Source: Streptomyces sp. S465 (GTDB taxonomy: Bacteria > Actinomycetota > Actinomycetes > Streptomycetales > Streptomycetaceae). From it: DNA of 64,000 nt. This document shows, piece after piece, positions 52,842-60,955 of this stretch; position 1 is the first letter of the stretch; each line of letters opens with the position of its first letter. Position numbers and translations under genes: made by a program. Under the pieces are notes generated by a model, which was not told the DNA's origin, did no database searches, and was given only the letters and a program-made list of their open reading frames with translations. The DNA lies in assembly GCF_026898115.1 (NCBI RefSeq), contig NZ_CP114036.1, positions 1,798,001 to 1,862,000 on the forward strand, in the 5' to 3' direction.

Positions 52842-53786
52842 TCAGGTGGCGGGGAACGACACCTTCGTCAGTTCTTCGGAGATCCGCCAGATGCGCTGGG
52901 CCTCCTCGGTGCCGCGCAGGCGGGAGTAGAGCTTCTGGTCGGCGGGCGGGCCTCCGAGGTGCCCGAGGCCGCTCGGCCCGTAGAGGTGGCCGGACTGGGC
53001 TTCGGCGGCCGTCGCGGCGTAGAGGGCGGGGAGCTTCGCGGTCTCGACGGTCCCGAGGAGGATGCCACGGGCGGACAGGGCGCTGATGAGCTTCCTGCCT
53101 CCGGTTTCCGTGTCGCGGCCGACTTCGGGGCGCGCGGCGAGCAGGCTGGTCGGAGCGACCCCGGGGTGGGCGAGGTTGCTCGTGATGCCCCAGCCGTGCG
53201 CCTGGCTGAGCCGGTCGAGTTCGAGGCCGAAGAGCCCCAAGGCGATCTTCGACTGGCTGTACGCCTTCATACCGTCATAGGAGCGTTCCCAGTTCAGGTC
53301 CTCCCAGTTGATGTCGTTGCGGTTCGCGGCGATGCTGATCTGCGAGGTCACGCGGGCCTGGCCGGCGCGCAGCAGCGGAAGCAGATGGGCCACCAGGGCG
53401 AAGTGGCCGAGGTGGTTGGTGCCGAACTGAAGCTCGAACCCGTCGGTGGTCGTCTGGCGGTCGGGCGGGGTCATCACCCCGGCGTTGTTGATGAGGATGT
53501 GGATGGGGCGGCCTTCCTCGCGCAGCGTGTCGCCGAGGGCCGCGACCGAGGCGAGTGAGGACAGGTCGAGGGCGTGGAGCGACACGTCGGCGCCGGGAAC
53601 TGCCTGCACGATGCTCGCGACCGCCGCTTCGCCCTTGCGCCGATTCCGTACGGGCAGGAGTACCTCGGCCCCGGCCGCGGCGAGCCGCGTGGCGAGTCCG
53701 AGGCCGATGCCGTCGCTGGCCCCGGTGACGAGCGCGCGCCGCCCGGTGAGGTCGGGCACGGTGATGTCGATGGTTTTGCGCGGCAT
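52842..53786 (-). CDS. SDR family protein, retinol/WW-oxidoreductase-like
   Basis: SDR of 314 residues, of the longer branch with NNAGVMTPP and [11 protein letters not shown]. Cofactor motif [13 protein letters not shown] (about 20-32); the active-site Tyr is in [10 protein letters not shown], followed by a long substrate-binding C-terminus. Divergent from a TetR gene with three 18-bp repeats between, so it is the probable target of that repressor. Not part of the steroid operon: opposite strand and convergent with it. ATG 53786 has AGGAGG upstream. Confidence 0.86.
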   Translation of the reverse strand: MPRKTIDITVPDLTGRRALVTGASDGIGLGLATRLAAAGAEVLLPVRNRRKGEAAVASIVQAVPGADVSLHALDLSSLASVAALGDTLREEGRPIHILINNAGVMTPPDRQTTTDGFELQFGTNHLGHFALVAHLLPLLRAGQARVTSQISIAANRNDINWEDLNWERSYDGMKAYSQSKIALGLFGLELDRLSQAHGWGITSNLAHPGVAPTSLLAARPEVGRDTETGGRKLISALSARGILLGTVETAKLPALYAATAAEAQSGHLYGPSGLGHLGGPPADQKLYSRLRGTEEAQRIWRISEELTKVSFPAT

Positions 53787-53822
53787 GCGCTCCTCCTGGG
53801 GTCATGTTCGTGAGGTGCCGCT

Positions 53823-53876
53823 CAATGTATGCGACGATCACAATGTATGCAACGTTCACAATGTGGGCGGCGCTCA
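53823..53876. promoter_or_regulatory. three 18-bp direct repeats between SDR and TetR
   Basis: CAATGTATGCGACGATCA (53823-53840), CAATGTATGCAACGTTCA (53841-53858) and CAATGTGGGCGGCGCTCA (53859-53876) are head-to-tail; the first two match at 16 of 18, the third is degenerate. They fill the gap between divergent SDR and TetR starts and are the likely operator array. Confidence 0.75.
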
Positions 53877-53891
53877 GATTAGGCTGTCTCC

Positions 53892-54485
53892 ATGAAGAAG
53901 CGGCCTTACCACCACGGAGACCTTCGCGCCGCCCTGCTCGAACGGGCCGAGCAAGCACTGCGTGAGCGGGGATCGGGCGCACTCTCACTCCGAGAACTGG
54001 CCCGCGACCTCGGCGTGAGCCCCGCAGCACCCAGCCGCCACTTCAAGAGCAAGCAGGCGCTGCTGGACGCCCTGGCCCTGGACGGCTTCGAACGGCTCAA
54101 CGAGGCCCTCGAGGCGTCCCAGGAGGGCGCGGGCCGGACCTTCGGCGAGCGCCTGACCGCCATGGCCCGGACATATGTGGGCTTTTCCCTGGCGAACGCC
54201 GCGCTGCTCGACTTGATGTTCTCGGCCAAGCACAGCCCGGAGGCGTCAGAGGCGCTGGAAGCGGCCGCACACCGATGGGCCGAGCAGGGCCTGGAACTGG
54301 TCAGCACCGGGCAGCGTCAAGGCGAGGTGCGCGAGGGGCCGGTGGACCGTGTCGCCCTGACGGTGTTCGCGCCGATATACGGGTACGTCGGCCTGGCGGT
54401 GAGCGGCGCACCGCTGCCCGAGACGGACGAGCGCGGACTCGACGACGTCATCGCGTCCATCATTCGCGCGTGCAGACCGGAATAG
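53892..54485 (+). CDS. TetR-family transcriptional regulator
   Basis: A 197-residue TetR protein: helix-turn-helix LSLRELARDLGVSPAAPSRHFKSKQALLDALALDGF (about 31-66) and a TetR_C-type ligand domain (TAMARTYVGFSLANAALLDLMFS). The MKKRPYHHGDLRAALLERA start is common in this subfamily. Probably represses the divergent SDR and itself through the 18-bp repeats. Confidence 0.9.
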   Translation: MKKRPYHHGDLRAALLERAEQALRERGSGALSLRELARDLGVSPAAPSRHFKSKQALLDALALDGFERLNEALEASQEGAGRTFGERLTAMARTYVGFSLANAALLDLMFSAKHSPEASEALEAAAHRWAEQGLELVSTGQRQGEVREGPVDRVALTVFAPIYGYVGLAVSGAPLPETDERGLDDVIASIIRACRPE

Positions 54486-54563
54486 CGCCGTACCCAGGCG
54501 CCCGTACCGCGGGTCCCGACTCACCCGGCGGGCCGGCCGGCGGCTGGACTCGGCGGATGCGGG

Positions 54564-54905
54564 CTACGCCGCCGGCCTTCGCATGATGCCGGTGAGGACC
54601 AGTCCGGCCAGTACCTGGCCGCAGTGGAGGTCATCCTCGTCCGACGACGGTTCCGGGCGGCCGAACCTGCGGGCGAGCGGCTGCTGGATCAGCCCACTGG
54701 TGGGTCCCATCACCGCGAAGTAGAGCAGATGCATGGGCACCGGCGGCATGACCCCCTTGGCGACGAGTCGCTCGATGCTCGGCTCGACGTTCTCCATGAA
54801 GGGCTGGATATACCGCTCGAAGAGGTAGTCGAGCCGCTCGGATTCGCGGGCCGCCTCATCGGCCACGATGCGGTGAAGCTGGGGCGCGCGCGTGACATCC
54901 GGCAC
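54564..54905 (-). pseudogene. truncated TetR regulator, C-terminal half only
   Basis: The 113 readable residues (RIVADEAARESERLDYLFERYIQPFMENVEPSIERLVAKG, then MHLLYFAVMGPTSGLIQQPLARRFG) are the ligand-binding part of a TetR protein; the DNA-binding domain is missing. An in-frame TAG stands just before the GTG at 54905 (54908-54906). Its broken end lies against the broken 5' end of an SCO1/SenC gene on the other strand, so one event removed both. Confidence 0.75.
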
Positions 54906-55338
54906 CTACCACGGCCGGTTCATGCTCGTCTTCTTCGGCTTCACCCACTGCGGACAGATCTGCCCCGCGGTGCTGAGCCGCAACAGCCGCGCACTGGACC
55001 TGCTGGGGCCTGCTGCCGACGAGATCCGGGCGCTCTACATCACGGTCGATCCCGACCGCGACTCACCTGAGGTGCTGGCCGCGTACCTGCGCGACCGATA
55101 CCCCCGCTACACCGGGCTGACCGGCACCGCGGAGGAGATCGAAGCGGCGAAGCGTGCCTATCACGTCTTCGCCAGGCGGGCGAACGAACTCGACGACTAC
55201 ACCGTGCCGCATACGTCGTTCACCTTCCTCATGAACCCCGGCGGTGATTACGTGACCCACTACCCGGAGACCCTCACCGCGGAAGAACTCGCCGACGGCC
55301 TCGCGCATGACATCGAGCGCCATCGTCCTGGCGGCTGA
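54892..55338 (+). pseudogene. truncated SCO1/SenC copper-chaperone gene
   Basis: 148 residues from a GTG at 54892 carry the thioredoxin-fold core of SCO1/SenC proteins: copper-binding CxxxC (FTHCGQICP, Cys20 and Cys24) and the distal His in VPHTS. The signal or membrane anchor and first strand are absent; an in-frame TGA at 54874-54876 closes the frame upstream. In full-length relatives this VTSGTYHGRFMLVFFG stretch is preceded by a leader and another 60-80 residues. Probably non-functional for periplasmic copper delivery to oxidase. Confidence 0.72.
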
Positions 55339-55365
55339 CGACCGGCACCCCGAGCGTGATGCCGC

Positions 55366-55382
55366 CGCCCGCACGGCGGGCG
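55366..55382. terminator. short hairpin between SCO-like and LuxR-type genes
   Basis: CGCCCG (55366-55371) pairs with CGGGCG (55377-55382) around a 5-nt loop, directly before the convergent stop at 55383. Weak without a T-run. Confidence 0.4.
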
Positions 55383-56042
55383 TCAGGTTGCCAGGCCGTG
55401 GCGGTAGGCGTAGACGACGGCCTGGACGCGGTCGCGGAGCTGGAGTTTGGTGAGGATGCGGGAGACGAAGGTCTTGACGGTCTCCTGGCTGATGACAAGC
55501 GCCGCGGCGATCTCGCTGTTGGAGAGGCCGTCCGCGATGAGGCGGAGGACTTCCAGTTCGCGGGGGGTGAGCGGGATGTCGCGGGGGGTCTTCTCGGTGG
55601 GGCGGATGCGGGCGGCGTAGCGGCCGACGAGCTGGCGTGTCACGTCGGGGTCGAGGAGGGCCGCGCCGGTGGCCACGGTCCGGATGCCGTGGAGCAGCCG
55701 GTCCGGGGGTGCGTCCTTGAGGAGGAAGCCGCTGGCGCCGGCGCGCAGTGCCTCGTAGACGTATTCGTCCAGGTTGAACGTGGTCACCACGAGGACTTTG
55801 ACGGGGTGGGGCACTCCGGCGCCGGCCAGCAGACGGGTGGCTTCGAGGCCGTCGAGGACCGGCATGCGGATGTCCATCACGACGACGTCGGGCCGTACCT
55901 CGCGGGCGAGTTCGACTCCGGTCCGACCGTCTCCGCATTCGCCCGCCACCTCCATGTCGGGCTGGGCGTCGATGATGGTGACCAGGCCGGTGCGGACCAA
56001 CATCTGGTCGTCGCAGACCAGGACCCGGATCGGTGCGCTCAC
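55383..56042 (-). CDS. NarL/LuxR-type response regulator
   Basis: A 219-residue regulator: receiver domain (acidic CDD at 10-12, phosphoacceptor Asp57 in VVMDIRMP, Lys in FLLKDAP) and a LuxR helix-turn-helix (LTPRELEVLRLIADGLSNSEIAAALVISQETVKTFVSRILTKL). GTG 56042 overlaps the kinase stop (GTGA, 56039-56042). Output of the kinase encoded just upstream; third gene of the CPBP-kinase-regulator operon. Confidence 0.93.
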   Translation of the reverse strand: MSAPIRVLVCDDQMLVRTGLVTIIDAQPDMEVAGECGDGRTGVELAREVRPDVVVMDIRMPVLDGLEATRLLAGAGVPHPVKVLVVTTFNLDEYVYEALRAGASGFLLKDAPPDRLLHGIRTVATGAALLDPDVTRQLVGRYAARIRPTEKTPRDIPLTPRELEVLRLIADGLSNSEIAAALVISQETVKTFVSRILTKLQLRDRVQAVVYAYRHGLAT

Positions 56043-57235
56043 GAGGTGCTGCCGGCGGGGATGCGGGCCCGTACGGTGAAGCCGCCGTCCGTGCTGCTGC
56101 CGGCTTGGAAGTCGCCGCCCAGGACGTCGATGCGTTCGCGCAGGCCGGTCAGGCCCCGTCCGCTGCCGACGGCGGCGGCGCTGGGTGAGCCGGTTCCGTC
56201 CGTGCTGACCTCCACGGTGATCTCCCTTTCGCCGTGCCGTACCTGGACGGAAGTCCGGCTGCCGTGAGCGTACTTGAGCGCGTTGGTCAGTGCCTCCTGC
56301 ACCACCCGGTAGGCGACGAGGTCGGCGCTGCCGGTCGATGCCGGTGGCGTGCCCTCTTCGGTGAAGTCCACCGGCTGTCCGGCCCGGCGGGTCTGCTCCA
56401 CGAGGGTGAGCACCCTGCCGACGGCCGGTGTCCTGGGCTCCTTGGCGTCCGCCGCCCCGGCGCCGGTGCCGGGGTCGCCGGTACCGTGGTCGGGGTTGAG
56501 CAGGTCGAGCAGGTGGCGCAGGTCGGTGATGGCGCGGCGGCCGGTGTCGCTGACGGCGGTCAGCGACTGCTCGAGCCGCTCGGGCGCGGCGGTCAGGTAG
56601 CGGGCGGCCTCGGCCTGTACGACCATGGCGGTCACGTGGTGGGTCACCACGTCGTGCAGTTCGCGGGCGATCTGGGTGCGTTCGGCGGTACGGGTCTCCG
56701 CGGCGACGCGCTCGCGGCGTTCGGCCTCCGCGATCCGGGTGGAACGCAGCCACGCCCCGGCTCCCCAGGCCAGGGCCAGCACCAGATAGAACGTCACGAA
56801 CCCCTCCGGCGGCTCGCCGCCCGAACCCAGCCGGGAGAGCGCGACCGCCAGCGGCACGTACGCCACGGTGAGCAGGACCACGGTGGTGCGCCGGCGGTGT
56901 GCCAGATGGGACCCGGCGCTGATCAGCGCGAGGGGCAGTGCGGTGCCGGCGACCGAGTGGTAGCCGCGCAGCTGGTCGAGGGCGAAGCCGCACGTCACCA
57001 GGGCGAGACAGACGACCGGCCACCGCCGGCGCACCGCGAGCGGAAGGCATTCGAGGGCGAGGGCCACGACGGCGAGTGCGTCGAAGGGGCGGGTCGGCAG
57101 GTCCCCGACCTCCGTCCCGTGGCCGCGCAGTCCCGGCAGGAACGACGCGACCAGGAACAGTATTCCGAGCGGAAGGTCGCGGACGGTGACGTCGAGCCGG
57201 CGCCACATCTGGCCGGCCCTCTGAGCGCTGATCAC
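56039..57235 (-). CDS. NarL-type sensor histidine kinase
   Basis: Membrane histidine kinase of 398 residues. About four to five N-terminal membrane helices (20-165) replace a large sensor domain; the HisKA_3 dimerisation box is QIARELHDVVTHHVTAMVVQAE with His194; the ATPase part holds EALTNALKYAHG and GRGLTGLRERI. GTG 57235 overlaps the stop of the CPBP gene (GTGA). Such intramembrane-sensing kinases often respond to cell-envelope stress. Confidence 0.92.
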   Translation of the reverse strand: MISAQRAGQMWRRLDVTVRDLPLGILFLVASFLPGLRGHGTEVGDLPTRPFDALAVVALALECLPLAVRRRWPVVCLALVTCGFALDQLRGYHSVAGTALPLALISAGSHLAHRRRTTVVLLTVAYVPLAVALSRLGSGGEPPEGFVTFYLVLALAWGAGAWLRSTRIAEAERRERVAAETRTAERTQIARELHDVVTHHVTAMVVQAEAARYLTAAPERLEQSLTAVSDTGRRAITDLRHLLDLLNPDHGTGDPGTGAGAADAKEPRTPAVGRVLTLVEQTRRAGQPVDFTEEGTPPASTGSADLVAYRVVQEALTNALKYAHGSRTSVQVRHGEREITVEVSTDGTGSPSAAAVGSGRGLTGLRERIDVLGGDFQAGSSTDGGFTVRARIPAGSTS

Positions 57236-58065
57236 CGCGCGAGTGTAGCGGGGGCGTTGACGCGCTCGGCCCGCCGCCGGGGGACGATGGTGCCGCGCCG
57301 GCGGCCCAGCCACAGGAAGGCGATGGTCAGCAGCGCACCGAACAGCATCGAATACACACTGGCCTCCGGGCCGAACTCGCCGCCCGTGATCAGCTCGGCA
57401 CCCGACGTCGAGGCGTCCATCAGCCCGTGCGTGGCACCGTTGCCCGAGACCTCGGTGCCGAAGATGCCGGATTCCGCGAAGTTCCAGCCGAAGTGCACGC
57501 CGATCGGCAGCCACAGGGAGCGCGTGGCGACGTACGCGGCGGCGAGCATGCCACCGGCCTCGATCGCGACGGCGATACCGCCCAGCAGGGTGGCGTCCTT
57601 GTTGAGCAGATGGGCCGCGCCGAACACCACACCGGACAGCACCAGCGCGATGTACGTGCCCAGACCTCGCTCCACGAGCCGGAAGAGCAGCCCGCGGAAC
57701 ATCAGTTCCTCCGTGACGGCGGCGCCGGCCATGAAGCCGACCAGCCCGATCGCCCCGGTCAGCGAGCCGAAACCGTGGACGTGGTAGTCCCCGAGGAAGG
57801 CGATGTTCGCGATGACGCACCCGAACATCGCGACGCCGATGACCAGGCCCCGAAACAGCGCCCCCCGCGCCCCCTCCCGGGCCAGCTCCGTGACCGGTCG
57901 CCGCTCGGTGCGCCCCACGACCCACCGGTAGACGAACACTGAGAGCACGACCGTCAGTCCCCCCAGAAGGAGCGACAACCACGGGTTGTCGCGCACCGCG
58001 GTCACGCTCTGCCCACCGACCGCACCGACCGCGACCACGGCCAGGATCTGCCACACCAGTTTCAT
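57232..58065 (-). CDS. CPBP family intramembrane glutamic endopeptidase
   Basis: CPBP (Abi/Rce1-like) membrane protein of 277 residues with about seven helices. Catalytic motifs are complete: EExxxR at Glu119-Glu120-Arg124 (TEELMFRG), FxxxH at Phe148-His152 (FGAAH), and a further His in GVHFGWNF. Members are membrane proteases used in bacteriocin immunity, maturation or signalling. ATG 58065 starts the first helix. First gene of a coupled operon with a kinase and a regulator, so it may process or protect part of that signal chain. Confidence 0.88.
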   Translation of the reverse strand: MKLVWQILAVVAVGAVGGQSVTAVRDNPWLSLLLGGLTVVLSVFVYRWVVGRTERRPVTELAREGARGALFRGLVIGVAMFGCVIANIAFLGDYHVHGFGSLTGAIGLVGFMAGAAVTEELMFRGLLFRLVERGLGTYIALVLSGVVFGAAHLLNKDATLLGGIAVAIEAGGMLAAAYVATRSLWLPIGVHFGWNFAESGIFGTEVSGNGATHGLMDASTSGAELITGGEFGPEASVYSMLFGALLTIAFLWLGRRRGTIVPRRRAERVNAPATLAR

Positions 58066-58238
58066 GACGACTCTCTCTTCGGTCCGTTTCCGGTTCCTCG
58101 TCCGTTCCGCGGCCGGAGCGCCGCGGCTGAACTGAACGCTAGGGAAACGGTGATCAGGAATCGTCACCTCACAGTGGACACCCGCACGTAGCTCTCACGG
58201 GGGACAGCCCTTTCCTCAACACGTCGAAAGTCGCGGCG

Positions 58239-59090
58239 TCAGGCGTTCAACCAGGTTCGGCGGTTCCGCGCCGCGCCGTAGATCGGCTCCATCTCCCTCG
58301 GCGTCAACGCCCCCTCCAGGCGTGTGAACGACGAGAACTCCCTGTCCCGGACGACACGCACATCCCGCAAGGAGGGCGTCACCGTGATCGTGTCGGTGTC
58401 GACGAAAGCGAGCACAGGGCGCACATCGACGGCGAAGCCGCACGCTCGGCTGAGGGCCATGGACGCACGCCTGGCTTCGGCGCGGCTCTTGCGTACGTAC
58501 GGGTATGACTGGCCGCCGATCTTCACGGAGTCGTCGCCCACCCAGACGCGGGCGCCGCGGTGGTACTTCGTGTTCACGCTGAAGACGCCACCCGGGCCTA
58601 TCAGCAGATGATCGATATCCACACCCCGCGGCAGCGGTATCGAATGAAGCACCCGCCAGCCCTTGCGGGTGAGCCGTTCCAGCTCAGCGCCCACCCTTCG
58701 CTCCCCCGTCAGGCCCTTCCGCCAGCCGTACGCCTCGGACCGCCGTCCCAACATCAGCGCCACCAGACGAGCCACGATGCCCGGGGCAAGCTCATCGAGC
58801 TTCGCACGCACGGCGGTGCCCGGCCGGTGAGCCGCCAGATCGTCCTCCGGGCGCAGAGAACCCCGGCCGTCGTCGTCAGCCGCCGCAGCAGAGGCGGCGG
58901 CCGCCGCCGACGACGTGCCGGCCAGGTACGGCGCCAGAACCTCCAGAACGGCATCCCGGTAGTCCTCGACCAGGACGTTCAACTTCCCGGTGCCGCAGTC
59001 GTACCAGGCGACCTTCTCGCCGTCCGGGAGATTGACATACAGACGGTCATGTCCGTACCGCTTCCACGGCGAGACCCGTAACCCGTTCAC
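58239..59090 (-). CDS. NERD domain protein
   Basis: A 283-residue protein with an N-terminal region (LYVNLPDGEKVAWYDCGTGK), an Ala-rich linker (59-72) and a NERD (nuclease-related) domain at about 125-225: GLTGERRVGAELERL, then IDHLLIGPGGVFSVNTKYH, whose Asp160 and Lys175 fit the PD-(D/E)xK nuclease-like core. GTG 59090 was chosen because GGAGG lies 8 bp upstream. The family is linked to DNA processing only by fold. It stands 68 bp from the next gene on the same strand. Confidence 0.82.
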   Translation of the reverse strand: MNGLRVSPWKRYGHDRLYVNLPDGEKVAWYDCGTGKLNVLVEDYRDAVLEVLAPYLAGTSSAAAAASAAAADDDGRGSLRPEDDLAAHRPGTAVRAKLDELAPGIVARLVALMLGRRSEAYGWRKGLTGERRVGAELERLTRKGWRVLHSIPLPRGVDIDHLLIGPGGVFSVNTKYHRGARVWVGDDSVKIGGQSYPYVRKSRAEARRASMALSRACGFAVDVRPVLAFVDTDTITVTPSLRDVRVVRDREFSSFTRLEGALTPREMEPIYGAARNRRTWLNA

Positions 59091-59158
59091 ACCCGTACCT
59101 CCACACCACATCGACGGTGAAGCCGCGACCATACGACCCGACGTCGGTACTCGCGACA

Positions 59159-59959
59159 CTAGGATGGCGCGCTCCAGTCGATCAGCAGGTGGGCGCGGGC
59201 GGTAGCGAACATCTGCCGCTGTCTGGCGAGCTTCTCGGAGCTGGCGGCGGTGTCGAAAAGCAGCTGGTAGACGTGGCCCGCCTGGCCCGCGACGAAGAGT
59301 TCGACGCGCTTGCGGGGTTCCCGCTGGCGCACCCAGTGGTAGTCGATCTCCAGCCAGAGCGCGCTTTGTCCGTTCTGCTGGGTGGGGTGGGTGACGACCT
59401 CAAGGTCGGCCATTGACGACTTGCTGGTGTCGCGGTACCAGGCGAGCTGTCCGGCGGAGGCTTCCACGGCGGTCGAACCGTACGATGTATCCCGTTTGAC
59501 GCTCATGTCATGAGCATCATCCGGAGACTTCCAGTTGCTCTGGATGTCGTTTTTCATCCTCTGGATCCAGCCGTCCGGCAGGGCGAAGGCGACCGTGAGG
59601 TCGGGCTCACTGACACGATGCCAGCCCTTCGGTACGGCCGACGGGGAGGGCTGGGACGACGCCGAAGGCTGGGACGACGCCGAGGGTGCGGTGCTGGGCT
59701 CGATGGTCGCGGCCGGGGAGCCGGGGGTGTGCGTCTCGGTCGGAGCCGGCGTGGACGAGGCGGGAGCGGTCTCGGCACCGCCCGCGATGGTCCGGTGGGC
59801 TGAGGAGCCGCCGACGAACGGAACCCCGAACACCGCCAGCAGCAGACCGATGACAGCGGTGACCGCCGAGACCATCGCCGCGATTTCCCCGATCCGCCGG
59901 TTCGGCGGCGTACCGTCACCTGAACTGCTCAACTGCCTCTCCCCCCTGCCCCCGGGCAC
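59159..59959 (-). CDS. single-pass membrane protein with Ser/Pro-rich stalk
   Basis: A 266-residue protein: about 22 cytoplasmic residues, one membrane helix (about 25-50, IAAMVSAVTAVIGLLLAVFG), a Ser/Thr/Pro/Ala-rich stalk to about 110 and a globular extracytoplasmic domain (VAFALPDGWIQRM, WLEIDYHWV, KRVELFVAGQAGHVYQLLF). Similar sensor modules occur on secreted or kinase-linked proteins of Streptomyces. No catalytic motif. GTG 59959 is supported by GGAGGG about 9 bp upstream. Function unknown. Confidence 0.72.
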   Translation of the reverse strand: MPGGRGERQLSSSGDGTPPNRRIGEIAAMVSAVTAVIGLLLAVFGVPFVGGSSAHRTIAGGAETAPASSTPAPTETHTPGSPAATIEPSTAPSASSQPSASSQPSPSAVPKGWHRVSEPDLTVAFALPDGWIQRMKNDIQSNWKSPDDAHDMSVKRDTSYGSTAVEASAGQLAWYRDTSKSSMADLEVVTHPTQQNGQSALWLEIDYHWVRQREPRKRVELFVAGQAGHVYQLLFDTAASSEKLARQRQMFATARAHLLIDWSAPS

Positions 59960-60955
59960 CGAGTGCTGCCCTCCAGAGCCATTGAACTGGATGAGCAGCG
60001 GCGCCGACAGGCCCCAGACGTGGCGGGGGACGTCCCCAATTGTGCCGGTGTGCGAAACCACCGACCGGACCCTGATCACCGGACAAAACCGACCGGCCAC
60101 ACACCGCGCCTGGCTGCGCCGGGGCATGATCCCAGGGGCCCGCCGGTGCCGCCAGACCGCCTGCGGGCCGAAGCGGCACGATTCCGGACAGCGCGGTGCG
60201 GCACCGACGCCGTCCCCCGGCCCGGCCCGGCCGGGCGGTGCCGCGCGGGCAGTCCGATCCGACCTGCGGTTTCTCCGCTCCCCAGGGCGCAGTCCGTCAG
60301 CGCGGTCCTGATCGCCCGGACCGCTTCCTACACGACAACGGACCGACAGGGAAGACACGAAGACTAGGGGTTCTCACACTCACTGAGGCCACCCTTTACA
60401 CATGGTGTCCCGGCGCAAATACTGGTCGGAAGCTCAGTCCTTGAATTCGCTCGGAACCGGCAGGCGTCCACCCTTGGTTCGGTCGTCCTGGGCGCGATAC
60501 AAAGGGGTGACCTTCTCTGTACGTACTGCCTTGCTCCTGTGCACATCGCAGCGCCCATCACTCGCGTACCGCTCCCTGCGGCGGCTCCGCCCTCCGGCAC
60601 GGCCATGGGCCTGTGTCCGGGACGCCGGAGCGCGGCGCAAGACCGCTCGCCCCGCCGCCCGGCCCGGTGAGCTTCTCCAGGACACCCAGCATCTGACACC
60701 CGGTCCGCGGCCGATCTGATCGCTGCATCAACGGGGGATGGCGTTCGCCCGGAATTCCGCACGGGCACTTTTTCGGAGCCACGCGCATGGCCGAGTGACA
60801 TTTCCGTGCGCCATACACATCGCTCCTTTCCGTACGCCTGCGGCGGTCTGTGCATTGTGCGGTTCATCACATGGCTCCGGGGGGTTTCCATGACCACATC
60901 CCATACCCGCTGGATAAGTGAGCGCGAAGAACGCAATGCGCAGGAGGGACACACC
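59960..60955. other. 996-bp gene-poor intergenic region
   Basis: Between the membrane-protein gene and the SARP-type regulator I find no reading frame with protein-like composition on either strand, and no tRNA. It contains a perfect 12-bp palindrome (60026-60037) and, from about 60360, sequence less GC-rich than its surroundings, which probably includes the promoter of the regulator. A small RNA cannot be excluded. Confidence 0.5.
60026..60037. promoter_or_regulatory. GGGGACGTCCCC palindrome
   Basis: A perfect 12-bp palindrome 67-78 bp upstream of the GTG of the leftward membrane-protein gene. Position suits an operator; no cognate regulator is nearby. Confidence 0.35.
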
